From: Neisseriaceae bacterium
GTDB lineage: Bacteria; Pseudomonadota; Gammaproteobacteria; Burkholderiales; UBA11063
Direction of reading: 5' to 3'
Assembly (NCBI GenBank): GCA_947446595.1
Contig: CANFGS010000012.1
Location: 1 to 56,648 of the forward strand
Length of the DNA: 56,648 nt
Below the pieces are notes generated by a model, which did no database searches, was not told the DNA's origin, and saw only the letters and a program-made list of their open reading frames with translations. Positions 30,089-39,200 of this stretch are shown here, piece by piece (the stretch's first letter is position 1; each line of letters starts with the position of its first letter). Both the position numbers and the translations under genes were made by a program.

Positions 30089-30119
30089 TTTAATTATTTT
30101 TTATGGTGGTTATGTAGAG

Positions 30120-30980
30120 ATGGCAAAATCTAAAGGTTTAGGTAAAGGTTTGGATGCTTTATTATCAGCTTCAAGTGTTTCACCAAGAGAGATACAAGAT
30201 GGTGAAATTAATATTAAGGAAATTAGTTTAGATAAAATAAAAGCTGGTAAGTATCAGCCGCGTAGGCATTTTGATACGGTTGAATTAGAAGAACTATCAG
30301 CTTCTATCAAGGCTAATGGGGTAATTCAACCAGTTATCGTTAGAAAAATTAAAGATGGCTATGAGTTAATTGCAGGGGAGCGTAGGCACCGTGCAAGTAT
30401 TATGGCTGGTATTAAAACTATCCCTACAATTATACGAGAATTCTCAGATAAAGAAGCACTAGCTATTTCTTTGATTGAAAATATCCAACGTAAAGATTTA
30501 AATGTGATTGAAGAATCAAAAGGTTATAAACGCCTAATTGATGAGTTTGAACTAACGCATGAGGATTTGGCTGTTGTTACATCTAGATCAAGAAGTCATA
30601 TAACTAATATCCTACGCTTATTAAAGTTACACCCTGATGTGCAAGATATGCTTATTGATAGACAAATGGAGATGGGGCATGCTAGGGCATTATTGCCACT
30701 AGCAGAACAACAGCAAGTAGATTTGGCATTTACTATTATAAATGATGGCTTAACTACATTAGAAGTTGAACGTAGAGTGGCTAAATTATTACAAAATATT
30801 ATTGAACCAGTAACAAGTCCCAAAGCCAAACCTGACCCAGATATTGATAGGCTAGAAAACAAAATTGCGGATAAACTGGGTATGGTAGTAAAAATAAAAC
30901 ATGGACGTAATGGAAGTGGTAAAGTAACACTTAGCTATAATTCATTAGATGAACTAGACAATTTATTAAGTTTATTTTAG
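30120..30980 (+). CDS. parB: Chromosome partitioning protein ParB
   Basis: This 286-residue ParB/Spo0J CTPase binds parS sites. It starts with the usual GLGKGLDALLS and has the CTP-binding motif GERRHRAS. The DNA-binding helix-turn-helix is in LTHEDLAVVTSRSRSHITNI, and a C-terminal dimerisation domain follows. The gene is bracketed on both sides by hairpin repeats. No full parS site is visible in the window. Confidence 0.95.
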   Translation: MAKSKGLGKGLDALLSASSVSPREIQDGEINIKEISLDKIKAGKYQPRRHFDTVELEELSASIKANGVIQPVIVRKIKDGYELIAGERRHRASIMAGIKTIPTIIREFSDKEALAISLIENIQRKDLNVIEESKGYKRLIDEFELTHEDLAVVTSRSRSHITNILRLLKLHPDVQDMLIDRQMEMGHARALLPLAEQQQVDLAFTIINDGLTTLEVERRVAKLLQNIIEPVTSPKAKPDPDIDRLENKIADKLGMVVKIKHGRNGSGKVTLSYNSLDELDNLLSLF

Positions 30981-30990
30981 AGCTTTGCTC

Positions 30991-31106
30991 CGTCATTCCA
31001 AAAATGAACATGATGATCTATAATCTCCCATTAAAGCTGTTAAAAATCTTGTCTGGGCTTGAATAACAAATTTAGAGCATGGATCAAAGCCTGCTGCTTT
31101 GATGAC
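30991..31106. repeat. Dispersed palindromic hairpin repeat, third locus (partly decayed)
   Basis: Downstream of parB, a decayed reverse arm CGTCATTCCA (30991-31000) is followed by a full forward unit: GCATGG, ATCAAAGC, loop CTGCT, GCTTTGAT, GACG (31077-31106). The stem sequence differs from the other copies but is still perfectly paired, while the flanks GCATGG and GACG are the same. Confidence 0.8.
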
Positions 31107-31115
31107 GAATGAATA

Positions 31116-31901
31116 TTACTTAAGCATGTCCCAGTTTTTATAAAATACCCTGTTATAAGAAATCATGACAAATCTAACGCCATTAACTAGGTGTTTTAGT
31201 AAGCCTAGATAATTACTTGGACGAAGGATGTCTACAAACATTACATAGCGTAGATTGTCTGAGCGATTCACTGATTGATGAACTAAAGTATCATCAAAGA
31301 TAAATAATGGATTATCATGCCATAAATGAGTTTTATCTGCTGCTTTTATATAAATTTCATCATTTTTAGTTGGTACTAGATTATATAATACACGTAATGT
31401 AATTCTAAGTGGTCCATAATGAATTGATGTCTCTTGCTGTTTATTAAATACTGACACTCCAATAGTATTAATGTACTTAAACTCTTGGTGAAATTCAGGT
31501 ATAGATAATGAAGTATTAATATTCTTACCATACCATTTGAAAAATAGCATCCCACGGCGCTTTTGCTCCATCATATTAGCTAATTCAGTAATAATCTCAG
31601 GTTTGTTATCAGCTAATACCATTAATTGTTTGATTTCACTTTGGCATTCATATGGTAAATCTTCTAAGGTATAAACTCCAGGGTTTTTATCACATAATAA
31701 ATCCATTAGTAGATTGAATGGCGATAGTATCCAAGTTAATAAACCATTACCCAAAAAATAACGTCTCCAATTAGTAATATCGAAGGTTTTACTTCTATGA
31801 AAATCAATAATACCACAAACTACATAAAATAACATAATCCGTGGTATAAATATAGCAATAATAGCCAGTACTAAAATATATAAATAATCTTTACTTCTCA
31901 T
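31116..31901 (-). CDS. LpxO-like aspartyl/asparaginyl beta-hydroxylase family protein
   Basis: This 261-residue protein has an N-terminal membrane segment (YILVLAIIAIFIPRIMLFYV) and an Fe(II)/2-oxoglutarate dioxygenase domain. Likely ligands are the His in SIHYGPLRITLRVLYN and the His in DDTLVHQSVNRSDNLRYVMF, with VDILRP after. Membrane-bound members of this family include LpxO, which 2-hydroxylates lipid A acyl chains; that substrate is inferred. It is the last gene of a minus-strand run, 16 bp behind oligopeptidase A. Confidence 0.78.
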   Translation of the reverse strand: MRSKDYLYILVLAIIAIFIPRIMLFYVVCGIIDFHRSKTFDITNWRRYFLGNGLLTWILSPFNLLMDLLCDKNPGVYTLEDLPYECQSEIKQLMVLADNKPEIITELANMMEQKRRGMLFFKWYGKNINTSLSIPEFHQEFKYINTIGVSVFNKQQETSIHYGPLRITLRVLYNLVPTKNDEIYIKAADKTHLWHDNPLFIFDDTLVHQSVNRSDNLRYVMFVDILRPSNYLGLLKHLVNGVRFVMISYNRVFYKNWDMLK

Positions 31902-31917
31902 TAGTAATCCTTTAAAA

Positions 31918-33906
31918 TTAATTAATTCCTGAATTTTTTAATAACGCATCAATTTGAGGTTCACGCCCCATAAATGCGATAAAATTATCTAACATTGGTT
32001 TTAAACCACCTTGGGATAAAATAGTATTATAAAATTTATTACCTAGTGTAGTATAGCAAGGCTGATTTTCAAATACACTGAAAATATCAGTAGCTAATAC
32101 TTCTGCCCACTTATAACTATAGTAACCTGAAGCGTAACCACCTGCAAAAATATGCCCAAAACTATTTAAAAACCTATTATAACCTACTTGAGGTATAACT
32201 GCTATTTGACCCCTAATCTCATTTGTAAGATCTAAATACTCTTGAGTAGATGAAATATTAGCTTGATGCAGTTTGATATCTAATACCGAAAACTCAATTT
32301 GGCGTAACATCGCTAAACCTGATTGATAGTATCTTGCATTAACTAGCTTTTGATATAGTTCATCAGGTATAGAAAGACCTGTTTTGGTATGAGAGCTAAT
32401 ATTATTTAAAATCTTTCTATCCCAAGCAAAATATTCCATAAATTGTGATGGTAGTTCAACAGCATCCCATTCAACTCCATTGATACCTGAAATATTAAAA
32501 TGGTTTATCGTAGTTAATAAATGATGTAAGCTATGACCAATCTCATGAAATAAAGTTTGTACTTCATCAAAGGTAAGTAAAGTTGTATCGTCTGTATTAG
32601 GTGGGGTAAAGTTACAAATTATAGTTGCCTGTGGTTCTTTAGTAACATTAGAAGATACAAACCTATCCTGCATTGAATTCATCCAGGCACCTGATTGTTT
32701 GCCATTTCTAGCAAATAAATCTAGATATATTAGACCAATGCTGTTATTATCTCTGCTTAATTCATAAACTTTTGTATCTGGATGCCAAGATGGGGTATCA
32801 GATCTAATTTTAAACTCTACTTGATATAGTTCAAAAATTAGCTTAAATAATCCATCCAAGACCTTCTCTAGCTGGAAATATTGTTTTAGTTCCCAGTTTG
32901 AATAACTATATTTATATTGCTGGAGCTTTTCACTTACAAATGGTATATCCCATGGTTCTAGAGCATCAATACCACAATTAATTTTTGCAAAAGTTTTTAG
33001 TTCTTCAAGTTCTTTTTTGGCGTGTTCTTTTGATTTCTCAGCGAGATTATATAGAAAGTCTAATACTTCACTAGCATTGGTCGCCATTTTGGTAAATAGA
33101 GATAACTCAGTATAGTCATTAAATCCAAGTAGTTGAGCTTTTTGACGACGTAAATTTAATATCTCACAAATATTTTGACTATTGTCAAAATGACCACCAT
33201 TAAACTCACTAGCCCTAGTTACATATTGGTGATATAGTTCTTCTCTAAGAGCTCTATTTTCACAATATTCCATAATCGGTAAATAGCTTGGAATATGAAG
33301 AGTTATCCTATATTTATTATCATCTATTTTGTATTGAGCTAATAAATCTTCAGGCACACCTTTTAAATCTTTTAAATCAACTGTTTTTGAGTAGTTGTCA
33401 GTTGCATCCAAGACATTTTGTTCAAATTTGGTTGAGAGCCCTGTTAGTTTATTTTGAATGTTTTTAAATTCAGTTTGCTTCTGTGTATTAAGTTCAATAC
33501 CACTAAGTTTGAAATCACGAAATTCATTATCAATTATTTTAATAGCTTCTTCGTTTAAATGCCGAGATTCATTAGCTTTGATGTGTTTTAGGAGGTTGTA
33601 GAGCTTTTTACTTTGACCAAGTCGTACATAAAATTCCGAGATTTTATTTTGATATTTTTCTTGGAGTTTTCGCAGTTCTGGGCTATCATTTACAGATTGG
33701 AGGTGATTTGCAATAACCCATATTTGACTTAGATTATAAAGTTTTAAATATAATGAGTCTTGAAGACTATTCCATGAGGTTTTAGTATTTACTTCTACTT
33801 TGTCAAGAGCAGTAATTGCATCAGCTAAATTTGCCTCTAGAAATTTATCTAGTTGTGAGTGATTTAACTTATCAAAAAGTAGAAATTGTGCATCAAAATG
33901 AGTCAT
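31918..33906 (-). CDS. prlC: Oligopeptidase A (M3 metallopeptidase)
   Basis: This 662-residue cytoplasmic zinc peptidase breaks down short peptides, including cleaved signal peptides. The M3 motif is LFHEIGHSLHHLL, with the third ligand Glu further on near DAVELPSQFMEYFAWD. Length and overall pattern match PrlC/OpdA. It follows the rubredoxin gene by 5 bp on the same strand. Confidence 0.93.
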   Translation of the reverse strand: MTHFDAQFLLFDKLNHSQLDKFLEANLADAITALDKVEVNTKTSWNSLQDSLYLKLYNLSQIWVIANHLQSVNDSPELRKLQEKYQNKISEFYVRLGQSKKLYNLLKHIKANESRHLNEEAIKIIDNEFRDFKLSGIELNTQKQTEFKNIQNKLTGLSTKFEQNVLDATDNYSKTVDLKDLKGVPEDLLAQYKIDDNKYRITLHIPSYLPIMEYCENRALREELYHQYVTRASEFNGGHFDNSQNICEILNLRRQKAQLLGFNDYTELSLFTKMATNASEVLDFLYNLAEKSKEHAKKELEELKTFAKINCGIDALEPWDIPFVSEKLQQYKYSYSNWELKQYFQLEKVLDGLFKLIFELYQVEFKIRSDTPSWHPDTKVYELSRDNNSIGLIYLDLFARNGKQSGAWMNSMQDRFVSSNVTKEPQATIICNFTPPNTDDTTLLTFDEVQTLFHEIGHSLHHLLTTINHFNISGINGVEWDAVELPSQFMEYFAWDRKILNNISSHTKTGLSIPDELYQKLVNARYYQSGLAMLRQIEFSVLDIKLHQANISSTQEYLDLTNEIRGQIAVIPQVGYNRFLNSFGHIFAGGYASGYYSYKWAEVLATDIFSVFENQPCYTTLGNKFYNTILSQGGLKPMLDNFIAFMGREPQIDALLKNSGIN

Positions 33907-33911
33907 TGTAA

Positions 33912-34076
33912 TTATAACTCAACCATTTCAAAGTCAGATTTCATAGCTTGACAGTCAGGGCAATACCAGTTTGGTGGCACATCTTCCCATTTGGTTCCTG
34001 GGGCGATACCTTCTTCAGGTATGCCTTTAGCTTCATCATAAATAAATCCGCAAATAAGACACATGTATTTTCTCAT
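33912..34076 (-). CDS. Rubredoxin
   Basis: This small gene gives 54 residues with the two CxxC pairs of rubredoxin: [17 protein letters not shown] and [19 protein letters not shown], plus the core [11 protein letters not shown]. The four Cys bind a single iron for electron transfer. AAGGAA lies 8 bases before the ATG and an extended -10 promoter about 50 bp upstream, so the start is well supported. It leads the oligopeptidase A/LpxO-like run. Its electron partner is not evident. Confidence 0.95.
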   Translation of the reverse strand: MRKYMCLICGFIYDEAKGIPEEGIAPGTKWEDVPPNWYCPDCQAMKSDFEMVEL

Positions 34077-34124
34077 GATTTTGTTCCTTTTATATTTAGG
34101 TAAATTGTTTTATATAAGTCAAAT

Positions 34125-34133
34125 ATTATAGCA
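34125..34133 (-). promoter_or_regulatory. Extended -10 promoter of the rubredoxin-prlC run
   Basis: The minus strand reads TGCTATAAT, a perfect extended -10, about 50 bp before the rubredoxin start. It lies between dsbB and the rubredoxin gene. Confidence 0.55.
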
Positions 34134-34187
34134 TATACAGTGATATTAGATGATTTTGGATTATATCAATTTAATCAGTCGCTATCA

Positions 34188-34703
34188 TTATAAATCAGGT
34201 AATGGAGCGGGTTTTTTTCTAAATAAAATAATCAAACATAGAAATATTATAGTGCTACATAGGGTTATTACTGCAATAGGAGGTGTTATTCCGAAGATCA
34301 TCCAAGTTACTTTGCCACATTCAGCATCGCCCTGTAATACAGTATGTAAAAAGCTATTAAGAGGAACTTTTTTAAATAGTACATCTAACGGCATTCCACA
34401 GGATAATGGTTGTTGTTCTGGTGGTAAATTCATCAACCATTGATGATGGGCTGCAGTTTTGATTCCAAAGGCACTAAGTGCTACTAATACCAAACTATAG
34501 ATTTTGTTAACAAAGTTTTGAGGGTTGTGTATGACATATATAAAGGCTAATAGTGCTATAACCCCAATTATTACTCTTTGAGCAATACATAATGGGCATG
34601 GCTCTATATGCTGATAAAATTCAGCATAAAACGCGTAGGCTAAAGATATAGTGGCAAGAAAAGCAATTGCAAAGTAAATAGTACGATTATTAGGTAACTT
34701 CAT
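34188..34703 (-). CDS. dsbB: Disulfide bond formation protein DsbB
   Basis: This 171-residue inner-membrane protein reoxidises DsbA and passes electrons to quinones. It has four membrane segments, the first periplasmic Cys pair in HIEPCPLCIAQRV, and the second pair in PLSCGMPLD and DAECGKVTW. I use the ATG at 34703 because GGAG lies 6 bases upstream; a TTG at 34715 would add four residues. It is divergent from ppsR. Two DsbC paralogues lie 16 kb away. Confidence 0.93.
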   Translation of the reverse strand: MKLPNNRTIYFAIAFLATISLAYAFYAEFYQHIEPCPLCIAQRVIIGVIALLAFIYVIHNPQNFVNKIYSLVLVALSAFGIKTAAHHQWLMNLPPEQQPLSCGMPLDVLFKKVPLNSFLHTVLQGDAECGKVTWMIFGITPPIAVITLCSTIIFLCLIILFRKKPAPLPDL

Positions 34704-34758
34704 ATTCAACTCCAATCAAAAAATCCAGTTGTTTATTATAACATTATTAAATGATTTC

Positions 34759-34767
34759 TGATATAAT
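34759..34767 (+). promoter_or_regulatory. Extended -10 promoter of ppsR
   Basis: TGATATAAT with no clear -35 lies about 35 bp before the ppsR start. It sits in the same 17-base sequence TGATTTCTGATATAATA (34752-34768) that is found before hemA. Confidence 0.65.
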
Positions 34768-34801
34768 ACTCGTTAATTAAAAAGAGTTTTTTGAAGAATT
34801 T

Positions 34802-35608
34802 ATGAAAAGTGTATTTTTTATTTCAGATAGAACCGGAATTACAACAGAATCTATTGGTAATGCACTATTGACCCAATTTACTGATGTTGAGTTTAAAAAA
34901 GAATTTATTCCTTTTGTGGATTCTGAATCTAAAGCCTACCAAGCATTAGCTAAAATTAGTAGCCGCTATATTCAGTATGGGCACCGCCCAATAGTTTTTA
35001 CTAGTATAATGAATCCATTAATTCGCGATAAATTTAAGATTGATTCGGTATTCCATATTGATTTTTTTGAGTCATTTATCCCTAAATTAGAAGCTGAATT
35101 AGGTGAAAAAGCGTCCTTAGCTGTTGGTATGTCTCATGGTATAAATAATGAAGAGAAATATTACAAAAGAATTGAAGCTATTGATTTCTCTTTAAATAAT
35201 GATGATGGAGTTAGTGCCAAGAATTACGAGCAAGCAGATGTGATTTTAGTTGGGGTGTCTCGTGTAGGTAAAACTCCTACTTGCTTATATCTTGCGGTTA
35301 ATTATGGGATTAAGGCTGCTAATTATCCATTTGCAGAGCTTGATTTGGTGAATAAAAAACTCCCCAAAGCTTTAGTTCCATTTCATAGTAAACTTTTTGG
35401 TCTAACCATAGATATTGATAGGCTACACCATATAAGAAGCAATCGCTTACCAAATAGTAAATATGCTGAACTAAATACCTGTAAAACCGAAGTTGCAGCT
35501 GCGGAGAATGTTTTCCATGATGATGATATTTCGTATTTAAATGTAAGTAAAAAATCTATCGAAGAAATATCTGTTGCTATTATACAACGTATAAAGTTAA
35601 ATCATTAG
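34802..35608 (+). CDS. ppsR: PEP synthase regulatory kinase/pyrophosphorylase
   Basis: This 268-residue protein belongs to the DUF299 family, bifunctional regulators that phosphorylate PEP synthase with ADP to switch it off and reactivate it with phosphate. It starts FFISDRTGITTES and has the P-loop GVSRVGKTPTCLYLA and the C-terminal block LHHIRSNRLPNSKYA. Length is typical. The PEP synthase gene itself is not in the window. Confidence 0.93.
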   Translation: MKSVFFISDRTGITTESIGNALLTQFTDVEFKKEFIPFVDSESKAYQALAKISSRYIQYGHRPIVFTSIMNPLIRDKFKIDSVFHIDFFESFIPKLEAELGEKASLAVGMSHGINNEEKYYKRIEAIDFSLNNDDGVSAKNYEQADVILVGVSRVGKTPTCLYLAVNYGIKAANYPFAELDLVNKKLPKALVPFHSKLFGLTIDIDRLHHIRSNRLPNSKYAELNTCKTEVAAAENVFHDDDISYLNVSKKSIEEISVAIIQRIKLNH

Positions 35609-35615
35609 GCTAAAA

Positions 35616-36266
35616 ATGTATAAAAAAATTCTTATATTGGCATTTGTAACAAAAATTTTTGCAGCTACTAGCATTCAATATGGCCTACCTAGTGCTACAT
35701 TAATTAATCAAATTGATATTAATTACGCCAACAAAAAAGCAATGTATCGTGAAATTTTTACTAATGGCTTGGAAAAGATAGTTGCAAATGTGGCTGAACA
35801 AAAACTAACAAAAAACTCTTGGGGAGTTGTTTTTTCGCTTGATGGGACGCTACTTGATGATTCTAATATTGCAGCTCCAGGCGCACCACAAATAACTTGT
35901 AAAATCACCAAGCTTGGTGGGGTTGTGTCTATTGTTACAGATAGAAGTGGGGTTGTTGCTAATAATAATGATTTTATTAATCAAACAACTAAAGAATTAG
36001 ATAAGCAAGGTATTTGCTATAGTAATATCGTGTTTGCCCAAAATAATAATGATACCAATAAAAACCCGCGCTTTAATGCTGTAATCTCAGGTGATTATGA
36101 AAATATTATCACTACAAAACGCCTACCACCAATACAAATAATTGCTTATTTTGGGAATAAAATAGAAGATTTTCCGAATTTAAAACAGAACCTAGCTAAT
36201 ACTGCACCAGTTAGTGATAATATGTTTAGCCAATTTGGGCAGCAATATTTTATGTTGCCACGCTAA
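35616..36266 (+). CDS. Secreted HAD acid phosphatase-like protein lacking the nucleophile
   Basis: This 216-residue protein has a short signal-like N-terminus (MYKKILILAFVTKIFAA) and the layout of HAD IIIB (class B / e(P4)-type) acid phosphatases. Motif I reads VVFSLDGTLL, so the nucleophilic Asp is Ser74 while the following Asp76 is kept. Motif II is IVTDRSG. Motif IV reads FGNKIEDF, with Asn where Asp is usual. It is therefore probably not an active phosphomonoesterase. It starts 7 bp behind ppsR and ends one base before yhdP. Confidence 0.6.
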   Translation: MYKKILILAFVTKIFAATSIQYGLPSATLINQIDINYANKKAMYREIFTNGLEKIVANVAEQKLTKNSWGVVFSLDGTLLDDSNIAAPGAPQITCKITKLGGVVSIVTDRSGVVANNNDFINQTTKELDKQGICYSNIVFAQNNNDTNKNPRFNAVISGDYENIITTKRLPPIQIIAYFGNKIEDFPNLKQNLANTAPVSDNMFSQFGQQYFMLPR

Positions 36267-36267
36267 A

Positions 36268-39200
36268 ATGAGACATCGTAAAAGATTTATTCATTATTAT
36301 GTTATGTATCCTCTAGCTATAATAGTTAGTTTAATTATCTTACTAGTAGGTTTAGCAAGCTTTTTCTTACTAAATATCCATAATTACCAAACAACTATAA
36401 AAAATCTTCTTGTAAGTAGTACTGGATATAATGTAAATTTTTCTAAAATTAATGGTTCATTTAATCTTCGTTTTCAACCCGCTATAAATATTGATAATAT
36501 TGATATTAGTGATATAAAGACTCATCATCAGTTTTTACATATAAACAATTTAAAACTATCTGTTTCGTATAGAAGCCTTTCTTTAGGTAAGATAGTTCTT
36601 AGCCAGATAAAATTAGATGGTATGGACTTAAGTTTAAACTACGACAAAGATTATAATTTATCTATAAATGGTGAAATTGTAAGTAATCTAAAAAGCAAAT
36701 CTAAGTCTTCTTTCGATTTTGAAAGATTTTTATTAGAGCTACATAGAGTAGATTTATCTAATCTGAATCTAAGTTTTATAAATCAAATGTATGACTTAAA
36801 CCCAATCAATCTCCGGCAGGTTAATTTCAACTTTATAAATACTAAAGGACTCAACCACAATTTGACACTTAAAACTATGTTTGGTAAAAGTGAAATTAAT
36901 TCAGAATTAAAGTTTCAAGGCAAATCACTTAGTGATATTAGTAACTGGAAGAGTGGTGAATTAAATATATCTGATCACGATAATAAAAATCATAATATTA
37001 ATTTAAACGCTAATGTGTTAAATGGTAATTTAGAATATCTGAATCTCAGATTCAATAGTAATTTACACCAGTTATTTGCTCTAAATAATCCAGTTAAAGG
37101 TAAGACTGACTTGTTAGGTGAGATTCAGATAAATAAAAATCCCAAAGGTGTCTATGAGGTATCTGGCAACGATTTGACCATTAATACTGAAAGTGGTTCA
37201 ATACTTAATCATGCTAGCATTTCAGGTGGTTATACTCTATACAAAGGTGGTGCAATAAATTTATCTAAAGTTGATTTGGATGGAGTGAGTGGCTTAAATC
37301 TTTATCAGTTTAGTGATAGAGTAAATTTAGGTGGGTATTTTGAAAGTATTAATTTTAGCTGGGGGGGTAATTTACTTAGTCCTGAGCATATGCTATTAAA
37401 TACACATTTTAATGATATTGTAGTTAATTCAAGAGAGTCCACTATCCCAAGTATAAATAATATTAATGGTAATTTAAATTTAGAGAGTAATTCAGGAGCT
37501 CTCTATATTAGTCTTAAGAGTAGTAAGTTTGACTATCCAAATCAACTTGTTAAACCTATAATAATAGAGAGTCTTAATGCTACGACTAATTGGGTTGTGG
37601 AATCAAATTTGGGAATTGTATTTAACTTACAAAACGCCAATCTACAAACTAAAGATTTTACTTTAAATACTTCAGGTAAATACTATAGCGAGAGTAATAT
37701 TGTTGATTTAAAAGCTAGTATTGATAAGATCAAAATTAGTGATACTACTGATTATATGCCTAAAAATCAAAAAGTTATTAGTGATTTTATAAAATCAGCG
37801 ATGACAAATGGCTCTTTAAGTAATTTGAGATTATCAATAAATGGTGAAGCTGATAAAATACCATTTAATAATGGTGATGGTAAGTTTAGTTATAGTGAGA
37901 GCTTTAGTGATGTTACCTTGAAGTTTGCACCTTCTTGGGGAGCTGTTACACATGTTAATGGTAATCTAACAGCTCAGAACCAAGCTGTGAAGGTTAATAT
38001 TAACTCAGGTCGGCTAAATAATTTCAATATATCCAAGACTTCATCTACTGTTTCTGACTTTATGGCGGATAATCCAACTATAGATATGGATGGTTATGGT
38101 TCTGGTTCTACATCTGACTTTATTGATTATCTAAAAACAACACCTTTAAAATCGAAGCTTAGCTATCAACCACAACAACTAATTGGTAAAAGCGAAGTTG
38201 CAGTTAAGCTTGAGTTACCAATAATTACTCCTGATAAGTTAAAGCTTAGTGGTAAATGGAGTTTTATAAATAATGATATCGACTTTGGATCAAAAGTTCC
38301 GTATATTAGTAATCTTAATGGAATCCTTGATTTTACTAAGAAAGGTATTATAGCTAGTAATCTAAGTGCTAATGCTCTGGACTCTGAGTTTAAGTTAAGT
38401 ATATTGGATGATAGTCATTATCAGTTACTGTCACCTAATTTGGATTATGTGGCACTTGGAGAGCTAATTGGAATTCCTAAGAGTAATATTTTGTCTGGTA
38501 GGGCGGCAACATTATTAGACTATGATGTTACTAATAAACATATATCTATTAGTAGTAACTTACAAGGTGTTAAATTTAATGCTCCAGAGCCGCTAAATAA
38601 AAATGAATCTGAAATTAAACAATTAACCTTAAATTTTAATCAAAATTTTAATCAATTAAATATAAATTATGGCAATACGCTTTATGCTCTAGTAAATATG
38701 GATGATCAAATGAAGTTTAAGTCAGCTAAAGTTGGCTTAGGTACTTCTGAACTAAATATCAAGTACAATAATAATGTTCCTTTGACAATTAATACAAGTC
38801 TTAAAAATCTATATATAACTAAATGGGCTGATTTTTATAAGCAATTACCTTCTTCTAGAAGTGCTTCGGGAGGTTCTAATATCTATCCAATTCAAATTCA
38901 GCTAAAGACGGATGCATTATGGGTAGATAATTATAATATTGATGGTGGTAGTATTGATGTTGCAATTAGTGCCAATAAAGTAGTTGCGGGCATTAATATG
39001 CCTGATGTATATGGTGATTTGATTTATCAAAAGAATAAACTGTGGTTAAATTTGGATAAGCTATTAATATCTAAAGAGAATTTTGTTGATATGCAAAATG
39101 AATCACGGGCTAATCTGAATACTACTAAAACCACTATACCAGATATATTTATTAAAATTAAAAACTTTTATGTACAAAATAATTATTTTGGTGAGTTAAA

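Noticed and set aside
30176-30183. TGTTTCAC in the start of parB, half of a parS site
   Set aside because: Only the left half of the 16-base palindrome is present; the right half does not match.
30991-31106. Terminator of parB
   Set aside because: The hairpin lacks a T-run and belongs to the dispersed repeat family, so it was listed as a repeat.
36214-36267. GTG-initiated extension of yhdP into the phosphatase-like gene
   Set aside because: The ATG at 36268 gives a normal membrane anchor and a proper gap; the extension has no family support.
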